From: a bacterium
Lineage (GTDB): Bacteria > DRYD01
DNA length: 56,291 nucleotides
Direction of reading: 5' to 3'
NCBI GenBank assembly: GCA_030549815.1
Contig: JAUQQQ010000005.1
Coordinates: 74,039 to 130,329, forward strand
The notes under the pieces are model-generated. The model did no database searches. It had not been told where the DNA came from and saw only the letters and a list, made by a program, of their open reading frames with translations. Positions 8,215 through 17,366 of the stretch are shown here, in pieces (position 1 is the stretch's first letter; every line of letters starts with the position of its first letter). A program made the translations under genes and the position numbers.

Positions 8215-10971
8215 CTAAGCAAACATCCCTATCTTCTGCAAAACATCAAAACATCTCCCACAAACTTTTATATTGTAGTCCTTCAATTCGGGATAATAAT
8301 TCCAACATCTCTCACACTTATGATAATTGGATTTTTCAAATTCTACAAAAATATTATTGTTATCAATCACAACATAATCCAAGTCATTCTTTTGTTCATT
8401 AAAAACAAACACATCGGAAACTTTAAACAACTCCTTTATCAACTTCTTATTTTCTTCAAAAAATCGATAATTCTGATCCGTATAAATTTTCAATAAACTT
8501 TCATTAGTAGTCTTTATCAATCCACTGTTTTTATATTTTTCAAATATGGGTAATACTTCTTTGTAAAAATCCACTATTTTTTGGTAGAATTCAACATCGG
8601 TTATTTTATCTTTTTGGGGCCAACTTTGTAGATAGCAACTTACAGAAGAAACATTGTGTAAAGGAATATTTTTCCAAGCCTGCTCACATGTAAACGATAA
8701 AACAGGAAACAACATTATCAGTAAATCTTTCAAGATTTTAAGTATAACAAATTGAGCTGCTCTCCTTTCAAAAGAATCCTTATCAAAGGTATATAAAACA
8801 TCTTTCCTGACGTCCAAATAAATCGCACTTAATATATGAACGATATAATCATAAATCTCATATACATACCTATGAAATTCAAATTTTTCAATATATTCCT
8901 CCACCTTATCAATAAGTTGATAATGTTTAGATAAAATATATTTTTCAAGAACTGGTAAATCATTAAAATTAACCTTCCATTGATTAATATCAAAATCATG
9001 AATGTTTCCTAACATAAACCTGATAGTATTCCTTATTTTTTTATACATTTCAACCACGACGTTTAATGTATTTTTTGACATTTTTATATCATTAGTATAT
9101 TCGGAACTTGCAAAATATAGCCTCAATATATCTGCACCATATTCTTCAACAATCTCCATTGGATCTATGACATTACCCAAAGATTTATGCATAGCTCTTC
9201 CTTCCTGATCAAGAACCCAACCATGTGTAAGAACTTTATTGTAAGGAGGATAACCAAAAATACCAACACTGGTAATCAAAGAAACTTGGAACCATCCTCT
9301 GTATTGATCAGCACCCTCTAAATACAACTCACAAGGATGTCCCAAATTATTGTAAAGAACAGCAAAATGACTAACAGCAGATTCAAACCAAACATCAAAT
9401 ATATCCTTTTCTTTTTCAAATTCACTACCTCCACATTTGGGACAATGTAAGCTTTTATGAATAAAATATTTAACTTCTTTTTCCCACCATACATCACTAC
9501 CTTCCTTCTCAACTATTGAAGCGATGTTCTCGATTAAGTCAGGATCAACTATACTTTCTCCACAATTTTTACAGAATAAAACAGGGATAAAAACCCCCCA
9601 AACTCTTTGCCTTGATAAACACCAATCCGGGCGATTTTCAATCATCTTTTTCATTCTTTCCTCGCCCCAAGAAGGAAACCACTCAACTTTATTAACACTA
9701 TTAATTAAGCTTTCTTTCATTTTCTCAACATCTAAAAACCATTGATAAGTAGCCCTAAATATAACAGGATTGTGACATCTCCAACAATGGGGATAACTGT
9801 GCGTAATAAAACTCTTAAAGAGCAAATTACCATTCTTCTCTAATACTTCAATAATAACATCGTTAGCTTTATCTATATGTAATCCTTTCAAGAAATCAAT
9901 TTCCTCTGTGAATTTCCCTTCCTTATCAACAGGAGATAATATGGGCAAATCATACTTCTTACCAGTTAAATAATCTTCATAACCATGTCCGGGAGCAGTA
10001 TGAACCAAACCCGTTCCATTGTTTAAATCAACATAATCAGCAGGCACAAATATTGATAACCTATTTAAAAATGGATGCTTAGCAGTTAAATTTAAAAGTT
10101 CATCAGAAGTAAAATCAGCCAAAATAACAGAAGAATCTCGCAAAAACTTTAGCTGCTCCGCATTAAAGTAAGCCTCTTTAGCAACAATGTATTTTTTACC
10201 TTGGTATTCAATAATAACGTAAGAAGAATTAGGTTTATAAGCAATTGCAACATTTGCCGGAAGAGTCCATGGAGTTGTAGTCCAAATTAAAGCATACAAA
10301 TTATCCAAATCCTTGAATTTTGTAGATAATTCAAACGAAACAACAATAGAAGGAGATTTCTTTTCTTTATACTCTATTTCAGCGTCTGCTAAAGAGGTCT
10401 CACAATCATAACACCAATACACAGGTTTTAATTCTCGGTATATATACCCATTCTTTGCTAAACTACCAAAAGCTCTAATAATAGCAGCTTCATAAGAAGG
10501 ATTTAGAGTAAGATAAGGGTTTTCCCAATCAGCAAAAACTCCCAACCTCTTGAACTGTCCCTTCTGTATTTCAGAATAATATACCGCTATTTCTTTGGAT
10601 TTTTCTCTAATATAAACTTCAGAAACCTTCTTTCTATCAATGTTATAGGTACTTATAGCAGCTTTTTCATTAGGTAATCCATGAGTGTCCCAACCGGGGA
10701 TAAAGGGGCTATAAAATCCTTTCAAAGTCCAGTATTTTACAACAATATCCTTAAGTATCTTATTTAAAGCGTGTCCAAGGTGGATCTTACCATTAGAATA
10801 GGGAGGTCCGTCATGTAAAATCCTCGATTTATTCGCCTTATTCTTAGTTAAAGCTTTGTAATAAATTCTATTTTCATTCCAAAAATCAATAATATTGGGT
10901 TCTACGATAGGTAAATTTGCCTTCATCGGAAAATCAGTTTTTGGTAAATTTACGGTTTTAGATAAATCCAT
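8215..10971 (-). CDS. ileS: Isoleucyl-tRNA synthetase
   Basis: Class I aminoacyl-tRNA synthetase charging tRNA-Ile, 918 residues, normal for the bacterial type. It has the HIGH-type motif in PPYSNGKIHLGHALNK (about residue 64), the CP1 editing domain with WTTTPWTLPANVA, and the adenylate-loop motif as AMHKSLGNVIDP near residue 593. The second Lys is kept but the canonical KMSKS is altered to AMHKS. A C-terminal zinc finger CERCWNY...CGRC is present. The ATG at 10971 has a strong GGAGGGAG Shine-Dalgarno seven bases upstream. It lies 23 bases after gltX on the same strand, so these two synthetase genes are probably cotranscribed. Confidence 0.97.
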   Translation of the reverse strand: MDLSKTVNLPKTDFPMKANLPIVEPNIIDFWNENRIYYKALTKNKANKSRILHDGPPYSNGKIHLGHALNKILKDIVVKYWTLKGFYSPFIPGWDTHGLPNEKAAISTYNIDRKKVSEVYIREKSKEIAVYYSEIQKGQFKRLGVFADWENPYLTLNPSYEAAIIRAFGSLAKNGYIYRELKPVYWCYDCETSLADAEIEYKEKKSPSIVVSFELSTKFKDLDNLYALIWTTTPWTLPANVAIAYKPNSSYVIIEYQGKKYIVAKEAYFNAEQLKFLRDSSVILADFTSDELLNLTAKHPFLNRLSIFVPADYVDLNNGTGLVHTAPGHGYEDYLTGKKYDLPILSPVDKEGKFTEEIDFLKGLHIDKANDVIIEVLEKNGNLLFKSFITHSYPHCWRCHNPVIFRATYQWFLDVEKMKESLINSVNKVEWFPSWGEERMKKMIENRPDWCLSRQRVWGVFIPVLFCKNCGESIVDPDLIENIASIVEKEGSDVWWEKEVKYFIHKSLHCPKCGGSEFEKEKDIFDVWFESAVSHFAVLYNNLGHPCELYLEGADQYRGWFQVSLITSVGIFGYPPYNKVLTHGWVLDQEGRAMHKSLGNVIDPMEIVEEYGADILRLYFASSEYTNDIKMSKNTLNVVVEMYKKIRNTIRFMLGNIHDFDINQWKVNFNDLPVLEKYILSKHYQLIDKVEEYIEKFEFHRYVYEIYDYIVHILSAIYLDVRKDVLYTFDKDSFERRAAQFVILKILKDLLIMLFPVLSFTCEQAWKNIPLHNVSSVSCYLQSWPQKDKITDVEFYQKIVDFYKEVLPIFEKYKNSGLIKTTNESLLKIYTDQNYRFFEENKKLIKELFKVSDVFVFNEQKNDLDYVVIDNNNIFVEFEKSNYHKCERCWNYYPELKDYNIKVCGRCFDVLQKIGMFA

Positions 10972-10994
10972 AAGACCACTCCCTCCTAAATATT

Positions 10995-12407
10995 TTAAAC
11001 CTTAGCTTTATCAGCTGCATTTAAAAATCTATTTACACGCTTAATAACTTTCTCTTTTCCTAATAAATACAACAATTTTGGAAGCTCTATACCTTCTAAA
11101 CTATTAGACAGAGCAAATCTTAGAGGTTTATAAAGTTGAGGAGTTTTCAAATTATACTCTTTTTGAATACCTTTCAATCCTTCCTTTAATGACTCCAATG
11201 AAGAAAAATCTAAATTTTGTAAGGAATTAATGACTTTTCTTAAAACATCTGAAAAAGCAGCAATATCAACATTACCCAAATCATACTCGATCTCATCTTT
11301 ATCTAACATCTCTTGTATCTCAATAAATTCAGTTAATAGGTAAACCCTATGTTTTTCTAACTCTATGATTTTTTCATTTATTGGACCATACAAATCTTCA
11401 ACATATTTCTTTATCTTTTCTAATTCAAGAACGTTAGAAATATAGTAATGGTTAAACCATTTCATTTTTTCAAGATCATAAACGGCAGGGTGATCCAATA
11501 TGTGATCGAAATCAAACCTTTCAATAATTTCTTGGATAGAAAAAACCTCTCTATTTTCCTTAGGAGACCATCCTAAAAGAGCAACATAATTTACAACAGC
11601 CTCAGGGACAAACCCCATAACTTTTAATTCATTTACAGAAGTTGCTCCATGTCTCTTTGAAAGTTTCGTCCTATCAGGAGCAAGAATCATAGGAATATGA
11701 GCATATAAGGGATGTTGGTAACCCAAGGCTTGGAAAATCAAGATTTGACGAGGAGTATTATCCAAATGCTCATCCCCTCTTATAACATGAGTTATCTTCA
11801 TATGATAATCATCAACCACGCAAGCAAAATTATAAGTAGGAATTCCATTACTTTTAACAATAATAGGGTCGGAAATTAAAGAAGTATCAACTTTAATCTT
11901 GCCATGGATTAAATCTTCATACTCTAAAATTTGGTGGGGGATCAAAAATCTGAAAGAAGGTTTCCTTCCTTCAGTAATAAACTGCTGTTTTTGTTTTTCA
12001 GTTAAATTAAGACATCTCCTATCATATATAGGTGGTTTTTTCTCTTTTAATTGTAATTTTCTTTGTATTTCCAATTCCTCTTCTGTGCAATAACATTCAT
12101 AAGTCATTCCCTTTTCTATGAGTTTATTAAGTTCTTGCTTATACAATTCTAATCTTTCAGATTGTCTGTAAGGTCCAAAATTTCCGCCTTTATCAGGTCC
12201 TTCATCCCATTCTATTTTCAGCCATTTAAGATCATCCATAATATTCCCTTCATATTCTTGCTTTGATCGTTCCAAATCGGTATCCTCAATCCTCAATATA
12301 AAAACTCCATTGTTTTTCTTTGCAAATAAGAAATTGAAAAGTGCAGTTCTTGCTCCCCCTATATGTAAATATCCTGTAGGTGACGGAGCAAATCTTGTCC
12401 TTACCAT
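10995..12407 (-). CDS. gltX: Glutamyl-tRNA synthetase
   Basis: Class I synthetase of 470 residues beginning MVRTRFAPSPTGYLHIGGARTA (HIGH motif HIGG) with KLSKRHG as the KMSKS motif, plus RIEDTDLERS and the anticodon-binding alpha-helical C-terminus. The open frame extends 12 codons further upstream to 12443, into the preceding WYL gene. The conserved N-terminus and the AAAGGGG/GGAGG sequences just before it place the start at the ATG at 12407. With gatC elsewhere in the window, Gln-tRNA is probably made by amidation of Glu-tRNA-Gln, which would need a non-discriminating GluRS; that is inference. Confidence 0.95.
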   Translation of the reverse strand: MVRTRFAPSPTGYLHIGGARTALFNFLFAKKNNGVFILRIEDTDLERSKQEYEGNIMDDLKWLKIEWDEGPDKGGNFGPYRQSERLELYKQELNKLIEKGMTYECYCTEEELEIQRKLQLKEKKPPIYDRRCLNLTEKQKQQFITEGRKPSFRFLIPHQILEYEDLIHGKIKVDTSLISDPIIVKSNGIPTYNFACVVDDYHMKITHVIRGDEHLDNTPRQILIFQALGYQHPLYAHIPMILAPDRTKLSKRHGATSVNELKVMGFVPEAVVNYVALLGWSPKENREVFSIQEIIERFDFDHILDHPAVYDLEKMKWFNHYYISNVLELEKIKKYVEDLYGPINEKIIELEKHRVYLLTEFIEIQEMLDKDEIEYDLGNVDIAAFSDVLRKVINSLQNLDFSSLESLKEGLKGIQKEYNLKTPQLYKPLRFALSNSLEGIELPKLLYLLGKEKVIKRVNRFLNAADKAKV

Positions 12408-12426
12408 ACCTCCAAACACCCCTTTC

Positions 12427-13383
12427 TCAATTATAATCCTCAACCAATGACATTAAATAATCGATATACTTTTGTTTAACTATCTCAGGTTCTATTATCT
12501 TTATTAGCTTTCCAAAGGAAGACAACCACCTAAAAAGAATAGCTAAATTCGCAACTTCTAAATCCATTATAATCCTATCTTTATCTTTCGAAATCTTTTG
12601 TGAAGGATGCAAAAATCCTATCCCATACACTTTGAAATAATCGGTAATATCAAGTTTTATATTATATTTTTTTGAAGGGATTATATATTCTCTTATTTCG
12701 GGGATAGCATCCTCGACAGAAAATTCCATCCCTTCTTCCATAACCCTTCCCGTCAAAAATATCTCCCTTATATCATCCATATTAAACACATGATACTCAT
12801 TATCAGCAAAAGACACAAGATACCAATTATTTCTTAAAAAAACTAAATGTAATGGAAAAATATTTATCCTTTTAAAACCCCCCCCTAACCTATCCACAAC
12901 AGTTATCCTAACTTCACTTCTATTTTGTATAGCATTCTTTATTTTTATAAACAAACCATAATCCATCTCCTTAACATAAAATAAAGTTGCTTCATTAAAC
13001 ATGAAAAGCAAATCCACATCAAAATATTTATCAAAAGCATTGATATTTTTATCTCTACAAAACTTGATAAAACTACCTAATAACAACATTGCTAAATTCT
13101 TAAGTTTCTGGTTATCACTTTTAGAGAATATATAGAAAATATAAATTAAAACACTTGCCCAAAATTGATAATCCAAACTATATTTTTCTAAAACACTCTG
13201 AACAAGACTATAAGTCTTCTTTTTTTTATCAAACACGATATTAAAAGAATATTCTTTTTGAAGTAAATCTATTAACCTTTTAACTTTGTTAGTGGATATT
13301 TCTAAAATTTTTGATATTTCAGATACTTTTAATTCTCCTTTTTCATAAAGCAAAGCTAATATTTCTATTTCTTTGCCCATCAT
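12427..13383 (-). CDS. WYL-domain transcriptional regulator
   Basis: A 318-residue protein with an N-terminal winged-helix DNA-binding domain (about residues 1-65: ELKVSEISKILEISTNKVKR as the helix-turn-helix). Its central WYL domain has the signature RNNWYLVSFADNEYHVF and IREIFLTGR, followed by the C-terminal WCX-like extension. WYL proteins are ligand-sensing transcription regulators, often binding nucleic acid or nucleotides. The start ATG overlaps the cdaA stop codon (ATGA), so the two proteins are translationally coupled. A link between this regulator and c-di-AMP synthesis is suggestive but unproven. gltX follows 19 bases later. Confidence 0.88.
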   Translation of the reverse strand: MMGKEIEILALLYEKGELKVSEISKILEISTNKVKRLIDLLQKEYSFNIVFDKKKKTYSLVQSVLEKYSLDYQFWASVLIYIFYIFSKSDNQKLKNLAMLLLGSFIKFCRDKNINAFDKYFDVDLLFMFNEATLFYVKEMDYGLFIKIKNAIQNRSEVRITVVDRLGGGFKRINIFPLHLVFLRNNWYLVSFADNEYHVFNMDDIREIFLTGRVMEEGMEFSVEDAIPEIREYIIPSKKYNIKLDITDYFKVYGIGFLHPSQKISKDKDRIIMDLEVANLAILFRWLSSFGKLIKIIEPEIVKQKYIDYLMSLVEDYN

Positions 13384-14204
13384 GACGACAATTTTTCTAT
13401 TTTTTCAAATGGTACATTCATAAGGATTTCCCTTTTAATATTTTCATAAAGTTCCTCAGGTTTAAGGTTATAAAGCAATTTCCCATCCAAGCAGAAAGAG
13501 ACAGCTGAAGTTGTTTCAGAAACAACAATACTTATTGCATCAGTTGTTTGGGTTATACCGATTGCTGCTCTATGCCTGGCTCCTAACTTATAGCCCACTC
13601 CTTCAACATCTAAAACATCCGAAGTATTTATAGGTAGGAAACATTTTGCAGCAACAATTTTTCCATCCCTTATTATAACAGCCCCATCATGAAGCGGAGA
13701 ATGCTTATTGAATATACTCTCAAATATAGCACCATTAACATCTGAATTTATAGAATAACCGTTATTAATATAATAGTCCAATGAAATTTTTCGTTCAATA
13801 ACAATAAGAGCACCAATATTCTTACTTGACAAATCATAAACAGATTCTACCAACTCATCAATAAACTTTGCAGAAACAGCTAAATTTTCATTTATACCAA
13901 AGAGACGTTTGATTATGTTAGAATCATTAAGGTTCAATTGACTGGATTTTATGAAAAAAAACCTAAACTCAGGCTGATAAATAAAAGCCACAAAAAACGA
14001 AATAGCAAGGTTTAAAAATAAAAAAGATAAAAAAAGAAAAGGATAATTAAAAGATAAAATTAAAGCACCAAAAGTAAGAACTTTAAAAACAACAACCCTA
14101 AAAACTTTATTAATAACAGAAAATCTTAACAAAATTATATTCTCTAACATTAAAAAAAGAATTACCACTATTTTCAACACTTGCTCCCAATTATCCCAAA
14201 TCAT
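13380..14204 (-). CDS. cdaA: Diadenylate cyclase (CdaA type)
   Basis: Membrane-anchored enzyme making cyclic di-AMP from two ATP. The N-terminus (about residues 5-75) has three hydrophobic segments, as in CdaA/YbbP. The DAC domain (about 80-240) has both active-site motifs: LHDGAVII (DGA near 173-175) and GARHRAAIG (RHR near 210-212). Its 274 residues match the family. It lacks the usual neighbours cdaR (YbbR repeats) and glmM. Instead it overlaps tdh upstream and the WYL regulator downstream by four bases each. c-di-AMP normally controls potassium and osmolyte uptake and wall homeostasis. Confidence 0.95.
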   Translation of the reverse strand: MIWDNWEQVLKIVVILFLMLENIILLRFSVINKVFRVVVFKVLTFGALILSFNYPFLFLSFLFLNLAISFFVAFIYQPEFRFFFIKSSQLNLNDSNIIKRLFGINENLAVSAKFIDELVESVYDLSSKNIGALIVIERKISLDYYINNGYSINSDVNGAIFESIFNKHSPLHDGAVIIRDGKIVAAKCFLPINTSDVLDVEGVGYKLGARHRAAIGITQTTDAISIVVSETTSAVSFCLDGKLLYNLKPEELYENIKREILMNVPFEKIEKLSS

Positions 14205-15223
14205 ACCTTAATAATAACTTTCAACGCTTCCCTTCTAAAGAGTAATTCAAAAGCTTTTTCATAATCTTCAAAATCAAAAACATGAGTAATAAATCTTTTT
14301 AATTCTCCTTTTTTTATTGTATCAAGCATAAAAAACCAACTATCAAATAAAATTCTACCATTAACAGAAATAATATCGATTGACTTATGTATTATTTCAT
14401 TATAATCCAAATTGATAGAGGAGGGTAATATACCAAAAGCTACAAATTTAGCTCCAAAAGTTGCCAAAATTAAACCTAATTTTACAGTGTTTTCATTACC
14501 AGCCATTTCAAAGACAACGTCAAGCATCCTTCCTCCCGTTTCCTTTCTTACAAAATCAACTACATTTTCGCCATAATTTACAACAAATTGTTCAGAGTAG
14601 TTCAAACTTTTCGCTAAATTCATCCTATACTCACTTTTTCCTATCAAGAATATTTTCGAGGGGCCAAATTTTTGAGCAAAATAGAAAAGGAAAAGAGCTA
14701 TCGGACCATCACCCAAAATCCCAACATACTTCCCTCTTATATCAACTTTACTCAAAGCATGAAACGCATTACCCAAAGGCTCCAAAATAGAAGCCTCATC
14801 AAAATCTAAATCATTAGGCACAAGGATAAAAGAAGGAACAACAATGTACTTCCTAAATAACCCATCAACATCAATACCTAACAACTTTAAATTAGAGCAT
14901 ATGTGCATCTTGTTAGTTTTACATTGATAACATTCAAAACAAGGAATATGGCTTTCAAAAGTAACTCTTTGACCAACCTGAAATTTATCTTCCACTTTTT
15001 TACCAGCTTTTATAACTCTTCCCGTTCCTTCGTGCCCAATAACTCTTGGCAATTTTATTCTATTTTTCGCCCACTCATCCCAATCATACAAATGTAAATC
15101 TGTCCCACAAATGGAAACAGCATCGATTTGAACTAAAACAGAATAATCGTCGATTAAAGAAGGTTCCTCTATTTCAATAATACCTAACCCCCTTTTAGGT
15201 TCAAGCTTAGTAATAGCTTTCAC
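14201..15223 (-). CDS. tdh: L-threonine 3-dehydrogenase-like zinc alcohol dehydrogenase
   Basis: Medium-chain zinc dehydrogenase of 340 residues. The catalytic zinc region CGTDLHLYDWDEWAKNRIKL followed by GHEGTG is diagnostic of threonine dehydrogenases. Four structural-zinc cysteines lie in CFECYQCKTNKMHIC. The NAD-binding fold follows with GILGDGPIALFLF. The expected reaction is threonine to 2-amino-3-ketobutyrate, which yields glycine. The start is a GTG at 15223 with GGAG eight bases upstream. It overlaps cdaA by four bases. Sorbitol or butanediol dehydrogenase is the main alternative. Confidence 0.8.
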   Translation of the reverse strand: MKAITKLEPKRGLGIIEIEEPSLIDDYSVLVQIDAVSICGTDLHLYDWDEWAKNRIKLPRVIGHEGTGRVIKAGKKVEDKFQVGQRVTFESHIPCFECYQCKTNKMHICSNLKLLGIDVDGLFRKYIVVPSFILVPNDLDFDEASILEPLGNAFHALSKVDIRGKYVGILGDGPIALFLFYFAQKFGPSKIFLIGKSEYRMNLAKSLNYSEQFVVNYGENVVDFVRKETGGRMLDVVFEMAGNENTVKLGLILATFGAKFVAFGILPSSINLDYNEIIHKSIDIISVNGRILFDSWFFMLDTIKKGELKRFITHVFDFEDYEKAFELLFRREALKVIIKV

Positions 15224-15253
15224 TTTCTACACTCCAGCTAATTATACTACTTT

Positions 15254-15928
15254 TTATTTTTTTTCGAAAACAGAGTCATCTATTTTTATATTGATTTGAT
15301 AATCATAAAACTCTGAAACCAAATTTGCCCTTACCTTGGGAAAATCAAAATACACATCTTGCTTTACAGGTAAATAATAATCACCTATTTTAGAATATTT
15401 TTGTTCTATTAATATTTTTCCACCGTCTTTATAAAAGATTATAGACTTTGGTATAGTATAATTTTGAGTATCGACGAACATTATTACGTTTTTAACACTA
15501 CCTGATTTATAAGGCTCCATATAAAGCACATAAACTTCTCTGTTATTACTGAACTTTCTAATTCCCACCAACTTTGCTTTATATTTTTCTTTATAAGTTT
15601 TAGAAGCCATTCCAGGAACAGCAGTCTGTGTAAAAGAAAGTTTATACTTTTCCTGGACATTCTCAGGCAAATTATCTATCTTTAAAGCCAATTTATTTGG
15701 CTCTTTAAAATATACCGTTCCATTCAGACCAATATTCACCCCATAATCGATAATATTAGCATTCATTTTAACTTTACAAGTATAAGAAGATAAACCATAT
15801 ATACTTAAAGTCATTCTATCAATAATCTCTTCGGCAGGAATATTTTCAGATTTAACAATAAATAAGTTAAATAATAAACTAAATACACAAAAAAGGGCAC
15901 CTATCAAAAATGAAAAATTTTTATTCAT
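15254..15928 (-). CDS. LolA-like outer-membrane lipoprotein carrier / sorting protein
   Basis: A 224-residue exported protein with signal peptide MNKNFSFLIGALFCVFSLLF. The mature part begins with an amphipathic helix (EEIIDRMTLSIYGLSSYTCK) and continues with a run of beta strands: VYFKEPNKLALKI, VYVLYMEPY, IMFVDTQNYTIPKSIIFY and YLPVKQDVYFDF. This is the half-barrel pattern of LolA/LolB-like proteins that carry lipoproteins through the periplasm. It fits with lnt in the same genome. Its start overlaps the nuoC stop by eight bases and has an AAGGA Shine-Dalgarno inside nuoC. Sequence identity to LolA proper is not obvious, so the specific role is inferred. Confidence 0.65.
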   Translation of the reverse strand: MNKNFSFLIGALFCVFSLLFNLFIVKSENIPAEEIIDRMTLSIYGLSSYTCKVKMNANIIDYGVNIGLNGTVYFKEPNKLALKIDNLPENVQEKYKLSFTQTAVPGMASKTYKEKYKAKLVGIRKFSNNREVYVLYMEPYKSGSVKNVIMFVDTQNYTIPKSIIFYKDGGKILIEQKYSKIGDYYLPVKQDVYFDFPKVRANLVSEFYDYQINIKIDDSVFEKK

Positions 15929-16628
15929 CTTTTTTATCCTTCTTAATAGCGTCCTTTAATTCTTTAACTCTTTTAACAACATAATAGGCTTCTACAAACG
16001 GATGGGGAATAATTCTTTCATGGAAGAAATCCTTTCTCAACGGAAAACCTTCCCATTCATTAGGCATTAATATCCTTTCCAAAACATTCTTTCTATTTTT
16101 AAAGATAATACCAAAAAAGTCATAGGTTTCTCTTTCGTGCCAATCAGCAGTCCTGTATATATCCTCAATGCTATCTATTTCAGGTCTATCTCGATCCAAA
16201 ACAACAATTAGTCTCATCCTGTAGGTAAAATTAACATTTATTTTTAAATCTTTATCAACTTCAACTTCAACTGTCTCAACTGCTAAATCATCTGTTTTCA
16301 ATGGTATTCTTGTAAATTCATAAACCACATGAAAAACATTATGTAAATAATAATCGACAGCAGTGATAAAATTGAGATAATTGAAATTTAGTTCAAATTT
16401 TATAAATTCAATTACCTCTCTTAATTTTTCGGGATTTTTAAGTATAACGATAGGATAATTACGAGATAACCAATCGACAGTGCCAAAAGGAATATTAATA
16501 TAGTCTCCAAATTTTTCAGTGAATTTCTGAGCAATTTCTTTTTTAAATTTATCAAACAATTCTATCCTATTTTCTTGTAGTTTTGAAGAATAGCTTTGTT
16601 TATTTGGGACCTTATTCCATAAAAACAT
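15921..16628 (-). CDS. nuoC: NADH-quinone oxidoreductase subunit C (30 kDa subunit)
   Basis: Peripheral-arm subunit of complex I or a related membrane hydrogenase/oxidoreductase, 235 residues. The family signature is intact: ADWHERETYDFFGIIFKNRK followed by LERILMPNEWEGFPLRKDFF. The ATG at 16628 has an AGGAG Shine-Dalgarno eight bases upstream. No other nuo or hydrogenase gene is in the window. It lies between a PilZ protein (11-base gap) and the LolA-like gene (8-base overlap). The partner subunits must be encoded elsewhere, or the protein serves a different complex such as an Ech/Mbh-type hydrogenase. Confidence 0.93.
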   Translation of the reverse strand: MFLWNKVPNKQSYSSKLQENRIELFDKFKKEIAQKFTEKFGDYINIPFGTVDWLSRNYPIVILKNPEKLREVIEFIKFELNFNYLNFITAVDYYLHNVFHVVYEFTRIPLKTDDLAVETVEVEVDKDLKINVNFTYRMRLIVVLDRDRPEIDSIEDIYRTADWHERETYDFFGIIFKNRKNVLERILMPNEWEGFPLRKDFFHERIIPHPFVEAYYVVKRVKELKDAIKKDKKDE

Positions 16629-16639
16629 CTTTCAAACTC

Positions 16640-17065
16640 CTATTCTATCGTTTTATACCAATTGCTTTGAGTTTCAAGGATGTAAAGAATATACTTTTCT
16701 ATTTTTTGTTGTTGTTCAGGGTTAGAATAAATAAACTTTAATCCTGCTTCATATTTTTTATTCGGTTCAACTTCTTTGGTCCAAACGACCTCAGCAGACA
16801 ATTCAAAGGGTTTATTAGAAATTTCCAACTCTAAGCCTATTTTTATTATTTTACCCTTTGGCAAAGGTTTCGAGGTAGTTATTTTAACTCCTCCAATACT
16901 TATATCCCTCGTAATAGCTTTATACCCAGGTATATCAGGGGATATTATACCAATATCCCTACTTATTCTTACATATTGTCTTTGTACTGGTATCTCCTGT
17001 CCTGTCTGTATGTTTTGTTTTTTTTCTTCTTTTTTCTCTTCTTTTCTCTTTCCAAAAAACCACAT
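16640..17065 (-). CDS. PilZ-domain c-di-GMP-binding protein
   Basis: A 141-residue cytoplasmic protein. The first 30 residues are highly charged (KRKEEKKEEKK). A PilZ domain follows with the RxxxR motif in RQYVR and the (D/N)xSxxG motif as DISIGG, then strands IIKIGLELE and FELSAEVVW. These residues form the c-di-GMP site, so the protein is probably a binding effector. A GGDEF protein is encoded at 42841-44625. No Shine-Dalgarno is visible before the ATG at 17065. It lies 33 bases after acpP and 11 bases before nuoC on the same strand. Confidence 0.85.
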   Translation of the reverse strand: MWFFGKRKEEKKEEKKQNIQTGQEIPVQRQYVRISRDIGIISPDIPGYKAITRDISIGGVKITTSKPLPKGKIIKIGLELEISNKPFELSAEVVWTKEVEPNKKYEAGLKFIYSNPEQQQKIEKYILYILETQSNWYKTIE

Positions 17066-17098
17066 TTTGTTTACAAATAAAAATCAATTTTTTGGGAA

Positions 17099-17347
17099 CT
17101 AAACTTTGGTTAATTTATTTTCGATAAAGTCAACAGCATCTTTAACAGTGAGGATTTTTTGGCTTTCTTCATCACTAATTTCAATCCCAAACTCTTCTTC
17201 CATTTTCATTATTAATTCGACCAAATCCAATGAATCAGCACCAAAATCATCAACAAAGGAAGAATCCTCTTTTACTTCGTTTTCATGGACTTGCAATTTT
17301 TGAGACACTATTTTTACTATCTTTTGGTATATTTCTTCTCTTGTCAT
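17099..17347 (-). CDS. acpP: Acyl carrier protein
   Basis: An 82-residue acidic protein carrying acyl chains on a 4'-phosphopantetheine arm attached to Ser39 in the motif GADSLDLVELIMKMEEEF. Length and helix pattern are those of the fatty-acid ACP. The ATG has a GGAG Shine-Dalgarno about eight bases upstream. The leader (17367-17400) can form an H-type pseudoknot that also occurs before ppdK. No fab genes are adjacent; pdxT lies upstream and pilZ downstream. Confidence 0.95.
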   Translation of the reverse strand: MTREEIYQKIVKIVSQKLQVHENEVKEDSSFVDDFGADSLDLVELIMKMEEEFGIEISDEESQKILTVKDAVDFIENKLTKV

Positions 17348-17366
17348 ATTTCTTCTCCGTTTTAAA

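Noticed and set aside
12408-12443. Upstream extension of gltX by 12 codons.
   Set aside because: It overlaps the WYL gene end, contains the Shine-Dalgarno sequences, and is absent from the conserved MVRTRFAPSPTG start.
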